From Alphaproteobacteria bacterium (GTDB lineage Bacteria > Pseudomonadota > Alphaproteobacteria > Puniceispirillales > Puniceispirillaceae): a DNA stretch of 29,562 bases. Below the pieces are notes generated by a model. It had not been told where the DNA came from, made no database searches, and was given only the letters and a program-made list of their open reading frames with translations. The translations under genes were made by a program, and so were the position numbers. Positions 23,107-29,562 of this stretch are shown one piece after another. Position 1 is the first letter of the stretch, and each line of letters starts with the position of its first letter. The stretch lies in contig JADHLK010000003.1 of NCBI GenBank assembly GCA_016780695.1, positions 1 to 29,562 on the forward strand. The letters are read 5' to 3'.

Positions 23107-24168
23107 TCAGCCGAGCACCGGGTCCAGCGCGCCAGAACGGTAGCGCTGGGCCATCTCAGCCAGTGACAGCGGCTTTATCGTTTCGGCCTGCCCGCCACAG
23201 CCAAACCGCTCAAAGCGATCCTCACAGACTTGCTGCATCGCCTCAGCAGCAGGTTTCATGAATTTGCGCAAATCAAACTCAGATGGCTGGGTGCGGGCTA
23301 TCTTGCGGATGGCCCCGGCCATGGCCAGCCGGTTATCAGTATCAATATTCACCTTGCGCACCCCATGCTTGATACCGCGCTCAATCTCGGCCAGCGGCAC
23401 GCCCCAGGTTTGCGGCATCTCGCCACCGAATTCATTGAAAATATCCTGCAGCTCCTGCGGCACCGAAGAAGAGCCATGCATGACAAGGTGGGTGTTTGGC
23501 AGGCGGCGGTGAATTTCCTCGATCACATTCATCGCCAGAATTTCGCCATCTGGCTGGCGGGTGAATTTATAGGCCCCATGGCTGGTTCCCATCGCTATGG
23601 CCAGCGCGTCCACCTTGGTTTCAGCAACGAATTCAACCGCCTGAGCAGGGTCCGTCAGCAGCTGGTCTTCAGACAATTTGCCTTCTGCCCCATGCCCGTC
23701 TTCCTTGTCGCCCATGCCGGTTTCCAGGGATCCCAGCACACCCAGCTCGCCCTCTACTGAGACACCGCCATGATGGGCCATCTCTGCCACCCGGCGGGTA
23801 ATGGCCGCGTTATAGTCATAGCTGGCCGGGGTCTTGCCATCTGCCTCCAGCGAGCCATCCATCATCACCGAGGTAAAACCATGCTGGATAGCGGTCATGC
23901 AGGTTGCCTCTGAATTACCGTGATCCTGATGCATACAGACCGGAATCTCCGGCCAGTTTTGCACCAGCCCGCTGATAAGGGCTTGCAGGATTTTGTCTCC
24001 GGCATAGGTTCTGGCACCGCGGCTGGCCTGAATAATAACCGGGCTGCGGGTCTTGGCCGCCGCCTGCATGATAGCGACCCCCTGTTCCATATTATTGATA
24101 TTGAAAGCAGGCACGCCATAACCATTTTCAGCAGCGTGGTCCAAAAGCTGGCGCATGGTGATAAGCAT
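23107..24168 (-). CDS. fba: Class II fructose-bisphosphate aldolase (Calvin-cycle subtype)
   Basis: A 353-residue zinc aldolase, the length of the subtype found in Rhodobacter cbb operons. VCMHQDHGNSEATCMTAIQHGFTSVMMDGS holds the catalytic Asp and zinc His region, GELGVLGSLETG the glycine-rich turn, and VMHGSSSVPQ the second zinc His with the phosphate loop; VRKVNIDTDNRLA completes the site. It interconverts fructose-1,6-bisphosphate with two triose phosphates. ATG at 24168 is chosen because CAGGAGA lies 7 bases upstream; an open extension of 50 codons overlaps fbp and is not credible. It is 16 bp after fbp on the same transcript. No RuBisCO gene is seen, so gluconeogenesis is the safer role. 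Confidence 0.96.
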   Translation of the reverse strand: MLITMRQLLDHAAENGYGVPAFNINNMEQGVAIMQAAAKTRSPVIIQASRGARTYAGDKILQALISGLVQNWPEIPVCMHQDHGNSEATCMTAIQHGFTSVMMDGSLEADGKTPASYDYNAAITRRVAEMAHHGGVSVEGELGVLGSLETGMGDKEDGHGAEGKLSEDQLLTDPAQAVEFVAETKVDALAIAMGTSHGAYKFTRQPDGEILAMNVIEEIHRRLPNTHLVMHGSSSVPQELQDIFNEFGGEMPQTWGVPLAEIERGIKHGVRKVNIDTDNRLAMAGAIRKIARTQPSEFDLRKFMKPAAEAMQQVCEDRFERFGCGGQAETIKPLSLAEMAQRYRSGALDPVLG

Positions 24169-24184
24169 AGCAGGTCTCCTGAGA

Positions 24185-25162
24185 CTAGCGGGCCGGATGC
24201 TCCGGCTGTTTGGTAAATTCGGCCATTTCTGAGGCCGAGCCGAAAACCAGCGCACAGCGCTGATGAAGTGAGTCGGGCTGTAAATCAAGAATCCTGTCAG
24301 CCCCATTGCTGGCCGCACCGCCCGCCTGTTCTACCAAAAGGGCTATCGGATTGGCCTCATAGATCAGACGCAAGCGACCCTCGGCATAGCCGGGACGGCT
24401 GTCACCAGTATAGAGGAAAATACCGCCACGGCGCAAAATGCGATAGGCGTCGGCGACCAGAGAGGCACACCAGCGCATATTGAAATCGCGTGTCCGCGGC
24501 CCGTCTTTGCCCGCCAGCAGCTGGGCGATATAATCTTGCACCTTAGTTGGCCAGAACCGCTGATAGGCGGCGTTGATAGCAAATTCTGAAGTTGTTTCGG
24601 GAATCTGAGGCTGCCAGCTCAGCTGCTGAAATTGGCCATCCTGATCCAGACAGAAAGTCGCCACCCCCTTGCCCACAGTCAAGAGCAGGATGGTTTGCGG
24701 GCCATAGATAAAAAACCCGGCCGCCAGCTGATTGCGCCCCGGCTGCAAGGCAGCATTTGCCAGATCCCCTGTTGCGGGCAGGATGGAGAATATCGTGCCA
24801 ACAGACAGGTTGGTATCAATATTGGAAGAACCATCCAGCGGATCACAGGCAACCACCAGCCCGGCCTCGGCATCGAGCAATATGGTGGCATCCTGTTCCT
24901 CAGAAAAATAGGCCGCTACGCCGCCCCCGGCCAGCGCCTCTATAATCAGCTGATCGGCCAGCACATCAAGGGCTTTTTGGGCATCGCCATCACTGTTCTG
25001 GCCACCGGCAGCTTGCCCATAATCATGCCCGCCAAGGCCATTCAGCCTGGCATGGCTGGCAATCTGAACAGCTGCCTTTGCCAACCCGGCAATCACCTTG
25101 GTCATTGGTTCAAAATGCGGGCCAGCTGGACAATGGGTCGCCAGCCAGTGGGTGAGCAGCAT
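24185..25162 (-). CDS. fbp: Class I fructose-1,6-bisphosphatase
   Basis: A 325-residue protein. Metal-site motifs are YFSEEQD (residues about 85-91) and ACDPLDGSSNIDTNLSVGTIFSI, the classic FBPase DPLDGSS loop. LRLIYEANPIALLVEQAGGAASNG near the end is the conserved substrate-binding segment. It hydrolyses fructose-1,6-bisphosphate to fructose-6-phosphate, the committed gluconeogenic step. With fba 16 bp downstream it forms a two-gene gluconeogenic operon. The ribosome-binding site is weak (GGAAA). A terminator 59 bp upstream ends the preceding minus-strand transcript, so fbp must have its own promoter in the short gap. Confidence 0.96.
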   Translation of the reverse strand: MLLTHWLATHCPAGPHFEPMTKVIAGLAKAAVQIASHARLNGLGGHDYGQAAGGQNSDGDAQKALDVLADQLIIEALAGGGVAAYFSEEQDATILLDAEAGLVVACDPLDGSSNIDTNLSVGTIFSILPATGDLANAALQPGRNQLAAGFFIYGPQTILLLTVGKGVATFCLDQDGQFQQLSWQPQIPETTSEFAINAAYQRFWPTKVQDYIAQLLAGKDGPRTRDFNMRWCASLVADAYRILRRGGIFLYTGDSRPGYAEGRLRLIYEANPIALLVEQAGGAASNGADRILDLQPDSLHQRCALVFGSASEMAEFTKQPEHPAR

Positions 25163-25220
25163 GGATGTTGTTTCCGTCTGTCTAGTCTTTGCCTGTTATC
25201 CGGTTTATTCAGGCAAGGTC

Positions 25221-25254
25221 AAAAAAAACCCCGGCAGGACAGCACCCGCCGGGG
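25221..25254 (-). terminator. Rho-independent terminator of the Bax inhibitor-1 gene
   Basis: On the minus strand CCCCGGC and GCCGGGG (25248-25254 and 25229-25235) form a perfect 7-bp GC stem with a 12-base loop, followed by eight T (the A run at 25221-25228). It lies about 40 bases past the stop at 25296 and separates that gene from fbp. It is the clearest intrinsic terminator in the window. Confidence 0.9.
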
Positions 25255-25295
25255 AGAATTATGTCAAAGGCTGGATACATCGATCCGCGCCACTG

Positions 25296-26015
25296 CTATT
25301 CGCGATTCCCCAAAAGCCTGACCAGCATGAGGAACATATTGATGAAATCCAGATACAGGGTCAGCGCCCCATAGATGGATTTGCGGCCTGCCTCATCACG
25401 GGAATCAGCAGCAGAATAAATCGACTTAATCTTCTGCGTATCCCAGGCTGTCAGCCCGGCAAAAATCAGCACCCCGATAATAGAGATTGCAAATTCCAGT
25501 CCGGTTGAAGCGAGGAAGATATTGACGATCATCGCCAGAATCAGCCCGAACAGGCCGATAATCAGGAATGAACCCATCGCGGACAGGTCGCGCTTGGTGG
25601 AATAACCCCAGATTGACATTCCGGCAAACGCCCCGGCGGTGATGAAAAAGGCCCGCGCAACAGAGGCCCCGGTAAAGGCCAGCAAGATAGCCGACAGAGA
25701 CACACCCATCAGCGCAGCGTAAATGTAGAATACTGTGCGCGCCTTGGTGGCAGACATGGATTGTATCCGAAATGACAGATACATAACCAGCGCGAACGGG
25801 GCGAACATAACCACATATTGCAGCGGGCTGCCAAAGATAGCCTGGCCCAGACCCGGCACAGACAGCACCGCCCATTTCATCGCAAAAGCGAAAAATCCGG
25901 TCAGCGCAAGGGCTGTGGTCATGTGGTTATAGACACCCAGCATATAGCTGCGCAGCCCAACATCAATCTGGCTGGCCGCAGCTGAGCTGGTATTCATAAA
26001 GCGATTGTCAGACAT
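25296..26015 (-). CDS. Bax inhibitor-1/YccA family membrane protein
   Basis: A 239-residue inner-membrane protein with seven hydrophobic helices. MLGVYNHMTTALALTGFFAF is the usual start of the domain and GLTAWDTQKIKSIY carries the conserved aspartate near the C-terminus. Bacterial BI-1 proteins include YccA, which inhibits FtsH, and calcium-leak channels such as BsYetJ. A specific role here is not shown. AAAGGAGA lies 6 bases before the ATG. A strong terminator follows the gene, so it is probably monocistronic. Confidence 0.94.
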   Translation of the reverse strand: MSDNRFMNTSSAAASQIDVGLRSYMLGVYNHMTTALALTGFFAFAMKWAVLSVPGLGQAIFGSPLQYVVMFAPFALVMYLSFRIQSMSATKARTVFYIYAALMGVSLSAILLAFTGASVARAFFITAGAFAGMSIWGYSTKRDLSAMGSFLIIGLFGLILAMIVNIFLASTGLEFAISIIGVLIFAGLTAWDTQKIKSIYSAADSRDEAGRKSIYGALTLYLDFINMFLMLVRLLGNRE

Positions 26016-26126
26016 ACGATTTCTCCTTTAAGAAGAAGCTGGTAATTTCGACTTATCAAGAATGTAATGTCTGCGGGCCCGGGTTTCAAGGAAATCATTG
26101 CCAAAAAACTATCGGCAAAGTGTTTT

Positions 26127-27281
26127 TTATCCCTGCCAACCGGCGACTGTTACCTGCTGGCTCTTGCGCAAACGCACGGAGTCAGATTTCAGCTGACCGC
26201 AGGCAGCCAGAATATCCCGCCCGCGCGGCGTTCGCACCGGCGAGGCATAGCCCGCCTTCATCACAATCTGGGCAAATTTTTCTATCTGCTCTGCTGCAGA
26301 AGTCTCATAGCCACTGCCCGGCCAGGGATTGAAGGGAATAAGGTTGATCTTGGACGGGATGCCAGCGATCAGCTTGACCAAGGCTCTGGCATCCTGTTCT
26401 GAATCATTCACCCCTTTTAACATCACATATTCCCAAGTGACCCGCCGGGCGTTGGACAGGCCAGGCCAGCCGCGCACCGCCTCTAACAGCTGGGCGAGAT
26501 TATATTTCCGGTTAATCGGCACCAGCTCATCCCGCAACCCGTCGCGAACAGCATGCAGGCTGATCGCCAGATTGACCCCCAGCTCCGCCCCGCAGCGCTC
26601 CATTTCCGGAACAATGCCGGAGGTGGACAGGGTGATACGCCTTCTCGACAGGCCCACCCCCTCGCCGGACATGATTATTTTCATCGCCTTGGCAACCTGT
26701 TCATAATTATACAAGGGCTCGCCCATGCCCATCAGCACAATATTGGTCAGCCGCCTGTTTTCCTTACCGGCGGGCCAGTCGCCCAGCTCATCCATGGCCA
26801 GCATAATCTGGCCGACAATTTCCTCTGCCGCCAGATTACGCACCAGCCGCTGGGTGCCGGTGTGGCAAAAAGAACAATTCAACGTGCAGCCCACCTGGCT
26901 GGAAATACATAAGGTGCCGCGATCCCGGTCTGGAATATAGACAGTCTCAGCCTCTTGCCCATCGGCCAGACGCACCAGCCACTTGATTGTGCCATCCACT
27001 GATTGCTGGCGACGGCTGACCAGCGGGCGGTCAGCGTGGAAATGGCTGGCCAGCAGCGGGCGCAGCGGCTTTGCCAGATCGGTCATCTCATTAAAATCGC
27101 TCAAGCCGTGACGAAACACCCAGCGCCAGATTTGCCCAGCGCGGAATTTTGGCAGGCCCAACTCAGCCAGCGCTGCTTGCAAATCCGCTTTTTCCAGCCC
27201 CAGCAGGCTGATCAGGCTCTTATCTGGCGAGAAATGCGCCGGAGTTTCGGAAGCCGCCGGAATGGGGTCTGTTACCGGCAC
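26127..27281 (-). CDS. rlmN: Dual-specificity rRNA/tRNA m2A methyltransferase RlmN
   Basis: A 384-residue radical-SAM enzyme. The iron-sulfur cluster binds GCTLNCSFC (Cys132, Cys136, Cys139), and the two further catalytic cysteines correspond to Cys125 (TLCISSQ) and Cys361 (ILAACGQL). NIVLMGMGEPLYNY and RRITLSTSGIVPEM are family hallmarks. It methylates C2 of adenine 2503 in 23S rRNA and adenine 37 in certain tRNAs, by E. coli knowledge. The start is GTG at 27281, overlapping the end of the IalB-like gene by 10 bases, so the two are cotranscribed. The ribosome-binding site is weak. Confidence 0.97.
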   Translation of the reverse strand: MPVTDPIPAASETPAHFSPDKSLISLLGLEKADLQAALAELGLPKFRAGQIWRWVFRHGLSDFNEMTDLAKPLRPLLASHFHADRPLVSRRQQSVDGTIKWLVRLADGQEAETVYIPDRDRGTLCISSQVGCTLNCSFCHTGTQRLVRNLAAEEIVGQIMLAMDELGDWPAGKENRRLTNIVLMGMGEPLYNYEQVAKAMKIIMSGEGVGLSRRRITLSTSGIVPEMERCGAELGVNLAISLHAVRDGLRDELVPINRKYNLAQLLEAVRGWPGLSNARRVTWEYVMLKGVNDSEQDARALVKLIAGIPSKINLIPFNPWPGSGYETSAAEQIEKFAQIVMKAGYASPVRTPRGRDILAACGQLKSDSVRLRKSQQVTVAGWQG

Positions 27282-27784
27282 AGCTGATCCAGATGTGCCT
27301 TGGCCTTGGTAAAGCCGGACAGGGAATATTCATCTATTGTTTTGTTGCCGCGGCTGGAAATGCCGGTGACAACCAGCTTGCTTCCCCGCTTCATGGCGGT
27401 GATTGCCTTGGCATCATCATTCGGCCCCATTGACCAGGCTCGGCCCTCAACGGTGAAAAAGGAAAAGGGCTTTCCATCGACACGGAAATCGACCGAGGAT
27501 TGTTTCTGATAGCTGTAGCCAGCCATCACCGATACCACATCCCGGTCTGCCTTGCCCGGCCCATGTGTTACAAATACGCGTGTTTCGCCGCGATTATCGC
27601 GATCATAATTGCCGCTCAGCTTTTTTGGTTCTGAGGTCATAAAACAAACATTGCCTGCATCGGTCTGCTGGCGATACACCGTCCAATCGGTGAATTCTTT
27701 GGTTTGCAGTATTTTTGCGTGCACTGGCTGGCTGGCCAGAAGGCAGGCTAAAAGCATGAAAATCGGGGATATTAGCTTAGGCAT
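27272..27784 (-). CDS. Invasion-associated locus B (IalB) family exported protein
   Basis: A 170-residue protein with a signal peptide (MPKLISPIFMLLACLLASQPVHA, cleaved before KILQ). The mature part matches the IalB family: FTDWTVYRQQTDAGNVCFMTSEPKKLSGNYDRDNRGETRVFVTH, then FSFFTVEGRAWSM, KRGSKLVVTGISSRGNKTIDEYSLSGFTKA and a C-terminal Cys in DQLCR. Two cysteines, one early and one at the end, probably form a disulfide. The family is common in alphaproteobacteria, and despite its name is not evidence of pathogenicity. ATG at 27784 is used; a TTG six codons upstream is in frame. It overlaps rlmN by 10 bases. Confidence 0.88.
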   Translation of the reverse strand: MPKLISPIFMLLACLLASQPVHAKILQTKEFTDWTVYRQQTDAGNVCFMTSEPKKLSGNYDRDNRGETRVFVTHGPGKADRDVVSVMAGYSYQKQSSVDFRVDGKPFSFFTVEGRAWSMGPNDDAKAITAMKRGSKLVVTGISSRGNKTIDEYSLSGFTKAKAHLDQLCR

Positions 27785-28090
27785 TGGTCTTTTTACTCGC
27801 AATCTGGCTGCATTCAGTTTGCCGGATGATGAAAAGGGCAGTAGCCCGGCTCGGACAAAATCGCAAAACTTACATAAAAGAGCAAGTGCCGCGAGTTGGC
27901 AGGACCGGATTTTTTATCGCTTTCTACTCTAAACTGGCTCTGTTTCTGACCGGCGTAAACACTATAACGGCAAATTTGGGCATTTAATGTGCAGCAATCA
28001 CGGCTAAATTTAGTCAATCTGATGGAAGATTTGTGCTTGCAAGAGCAATTACACCTTGTCTCATGGCGGGATTGCGGGCATGATCATTCT
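27785..28090. other. 306-bp divergent region between the IalB-like gene and the sigma factor
   Basis: This should contain promoters for both directions, but no convincing -35/-10 pair was found. The sigma-factor frame stays open upstream of the chosen start as far as a GTG at 27989 and an ATG at 28022, so part of the region could be coding. No RNA gene or repeat is visible. Confidence 0.5.
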
Positions 28091-28672
28091 ATGGGTTCGG
28101 CTAAAATTAACGACAATGCCAAGCAGCTGTCGCCTTGGGAAGATTTGCTTGAACGCGTGGGTAAACAGCGCGACAAGCAGGCTTTTGCACAGCTCTATGA
28201 GCATTTTGCTCCGCGTTTGAAATCTTTTCTGATGCGGCTGGGCAGTGAGCCCGGCACAGCTGAAGAGATTGTGCAAGAAGCGATGGTTATGGTCTGGCGC
28301 CGTGCGGAAATCTATGATTCCCGCCAAGCCGGAGCCAGCACCTGGATCTTCACCATTGCCCGTAACAAACGCATTGATCGGCTGCGGCGGGATAACCGTC
28401 CGTTGCCCGATATGACCGATCCGGCCTTCCTGCCAGACCCTGTGGAAACAGGGGATCTTTCTGTCTCACGCATTGAGGAAGAGGATCGGGTGCGCCACGC
28501 TTTGAAAAATTTGTCTGAAGATCAAGCCAAAATGATTTTTGCTGCGTATTACGAAGAGAAGTCTCATCGGGAAATCGCCGAAGAGAGCGGTGTTCCTTTG
28601 GGAACCGTCAAATCACGCATCAGATTGGCTTTGAACAAATTGCGCGGCCATTTGGACGAGTTAGAAAGGTAG
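28091..28672 (+). CDS. rpoE: ECF sigma factor, RpoE/ChrR type
   Basis: About 193 residues. Region 2 is QAFAQLYEHFAPRLKSFLMRLG, AEEIVQEAMVMVWRRAEIYD and ASTWIFTIARNKRIDRLRRDNRP; region 4 is LSEDQAKMIFAAYYEEKSHREIAEESGVPLGTVKSRIRLALNKLRGHL. It resembles Rhodobacter sphaeroides RpoE, which drives the singlet-oxygen response. The ChrR-type anti-sigma gene follows after 13 bp. The start is uncertain: ATG 28091 gives the normal family length, while ATG 28022 or GTG 27989 would add 23 or 34 residues unlike other sigma factors. None has a clear ribosome-binding site. Confidence 0.92.
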   Translation: MGSAKINDNAKQLSPWEDLLERVGKQRDKQAFAQLYEHFAPRLKSFLMRLGSEPGTAEEIVQEAMVMVWRRAEIYDSRQAGASTWIFTIARNKRIDRLRRDNRPLPDMTDPAFLPDPVETGDLSVSRIEEEDRVRHALKNLSEDQAKMIFAAYYEEKSHREIAEESGVPLGTVKSRIRLALNKLRGHLDELER

Positions 28673-28685
28673 AGCAGGTCAAATT

Positions 28686-29366
28686 ATGACAGCTCAATTG
28701 ATGGATAAAGATCAGATTTTTGAGGCGTTGCTGGCTGATTACGCCAACGGGCTGCTGTCCCGGCCGCTGGAAATCCTGATGGAAACGCATCTGGCGATGA
28801 ACCCGGACAGCGCCCGGGCTGCCCGCATGATGATGCAGATCGGTGGTTGGATTCTGGAAAATTCCGAACCGGTCTCCATGTCGGAAGGGTCCTGGCAAAA
28901 CCTGCTGGATATGATCGCTGAGGAAGAAGAAGAATCCTATCCCGCCGCAGCGCACCAGCAGCAGGTTGCGGAGCAGGATAATATGCCCGGCTTCCCGCGT
29001 CCGCTGGCTGATTATATGCCGGCGTTGGACAGCCCGGATGGCTGGCGGCGCATTGGCCTTGGGCTTCAGGAATGCAAGCTGGATTTCGGCCTTGCGTCCG
29101 GTCAGGCAACCATCTATCGGATTGCCCCGGGCTCCGGTGTGCCGAGCCACAGCCATGACGGCAATGAGGTAACGCTGGTGCTGGCAGGCGGCTTTACCGA
29201 TGAGAACGGCACTTACGGGCCGGGCGATATTGCTATTCAGGCCTCTGGAACAGAACATCGCCCAATCGCAGATGATGACGGGGAATGTATCGTCTTTGCG
29301 GTCAATGAAGGGTCTATCCAGCTGACCGGGCCTATCGGCCGAGTGCTGAATCTGCTGGTCAACTAG
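28686..29366 (+). CDS. chrR: ChrR-family cupin anti-sigma factor
   Basis: A 226-residue protein with the two-domain ChrR plan. The N-terminal anti-sigma domain (residues 1-85) has the LLADYANGLLSRPLEILMETHLAMNP helix pair. The C-terminal cupin (about 105-220) has the metal set His155, His157, Glu161 (HSHDGNE) and His191 (TEH). In R. sphaeroides ChrR the anti-sigma domain binds zinc through His6, His31, Cys35 and Cys38. Here the His31 equivalent is kept (His35), but Asn39 and Ser42 replace the cysteines and the His6 position appears to be Gln. Cotranscription with rpoE is likely. AGCAGG lies 8 bases before the ATG. Confidence 0.93.
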   Translation: MTAQLMDKDQIFEALLADYANGLLSRPLEILMETHLAMNPDSARAARMMMQIGGWILENSEPVSMSEGSWQNLLDMIAEEEEESYPAAAHQQQVAEQDNMPGFPRPLADYMPALDSPDGWRRIGLGLQECKLDFGLASGQATIYRIAPGSGVPSHSHDGNEVTLVLAGGFTDENGTYGPGDIAIQASGTEHRPIADDDGECIVFAVNEGSIQLTGPIGRVLNLLVN

Positions 29367-29562
29367 CCGGCAATCAAAAAACAGCTTATCCCGAACAGGG
29401 CAGCCAGGGTCAGATGGCTGCGTAGTGGTTGCATGAAACCTGCCCAGGCCGCAGCCTTGGATAGTTTTATGTCCAGCCACCAGCATAAAATAAAACCAGC
29501 CAACAACAGCCCGCCCCCCAGCCTGTCAGGCAGCGGCCAGATCAGGACCAGCCAGCCAGTCA
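29363..29562 (-). CDS. C-terminal end of a membrane protein, possibly DUF3429 family (partial)
   Basis: A minus-strand frame is open from the window edge to a TAG at 29363-29365, giving 65 hydrophobic residues. GGGLLLAGFILCWWLD and LTLAALFGISCFLIAG are two membrane spans, separated by a short loop (KLSKAAAWAGFMQPLRSH). The PLRSHLTLAA segment before the last helix resembles the C-terminus of DUF3429 proteins, but too little is visible for certainty. Its stop shares CTAG with the chrR stop. The upstream part of the gene is outside the window. Confidence 0.55.
   Translation of the reverse strand, partial: TGWLVLIWPLPDRLGGGLLLAGFILCWWLDIKLSKAAAWAGFMQPLRSHLTLAALFGISCFLIAG

Noticed and set aside
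24169..24318. 50-codon N-terminal extension of the fba frame
   Set aside because: It overlaps the end of fbp and is unlike any aldolase. The ATG at 24168 has a good ribosome-binding site.
26090..26126. A-run and T-run flanking GGCAA repeats between the Bax inhibitor gene and rlmN
   Set aside because: The complementary runs are A-T only and T-runs fall inside the loop on the minus strand, so it is not called as the rlmN terminator.
28080..28110. TGATC followed about 16 bp later by TAAAA, resembling a RpoE-type promoter
   Set aside because: It overlaps the preferred start codon of the sigma factor, the second hexamer is a poor match, and spacing is doubtful.
1..29562. CRISPR arrays, tRNA, rRNA, insertion sequences, phage genes
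   Set aside because: No regularly spaced repeats, cloverleaf sequences, transposase motifs or integrase motifs were seen anywhere in the window.

Overview
The window is 29.6 kb of gene-dense, G+C-rich DNA with the gene content of an alphaproteobacterium: gapR (DUF2312) beside a DUF1244 gene, a two-domain cold-shock protein, an IalB-family protein, a RpoE/ChrR pair, a DtxR-type MntR and a GlxA/GbdR-like regulator. A marine Rhodospirillales or SAR116-like origin would fit, but that is inference from gene content only. No rRNA, tRNA, CRISPR, insertion sequence, integrase or phage gene was seen. The window reads as ordinary chromosome, cut through a gene at each end.

Layout. 1-2510: end of a surface-polysaccharide locus (GT4 glycosyltransferase, truncated, and an AsnB-like amidotransferase, coupled by TGATG). 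2507-4908: an Lrp/AsnC regulator and two RNA-methyltransferase-type genes. 4930-7822: formate-tetrahydrofolate ligase (fhs), divergent from a GbdR-like AraC regulator, suggesting one-carbon flow from methylated amines. 7819-10411: SufE, a GT39 membrane glycosyltransferase and MntR. 10412-12235: a long leader, then DUF1244-gapR-pyrF. 12411-17124: cold-shock protein, MFS transporter, thioredoxin reductase, M23 peptidase and DUF3108 protein. 17208-23106: a cobalamin riboswitch followed by btuB-btuF-btuC-btuD and an SDR gene, a complete B12 uptake operon. 23107-25162: fbp-fba. 25221-27784: Bax inhibitor-1 protein with a clear terminator, RlmN and an IalB-like protein. 28091-29366: ECF sigma factor and ChrR-type anti-sigma factor (singlet-oxygen response). 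29363-end: the C-terminus of a membrane protein.

The main interest is in the regulatory RNA and DNA. The B12 riboswitch has an unusually long arm, and a downstream stem can hide the btuB ribosome-binding site. The DUF1244-gapR-pyrF leader holds a U-rich 18-codon ORF and a terminator hairpin, resembling UTP-sensitive pyr attenuation. The cold-shock leader has two overlapping, mutually exclusive inverted repeats. The ChrR homologue keeps its cupin metal site but lacks three of the four anti-sigma-domain zinc ligands of the Rhodobacter prototype. Convergent genes are very tightly packed: three of seven pairs share one CTAG as both stop codons and a fourth abuts as TGATCA.
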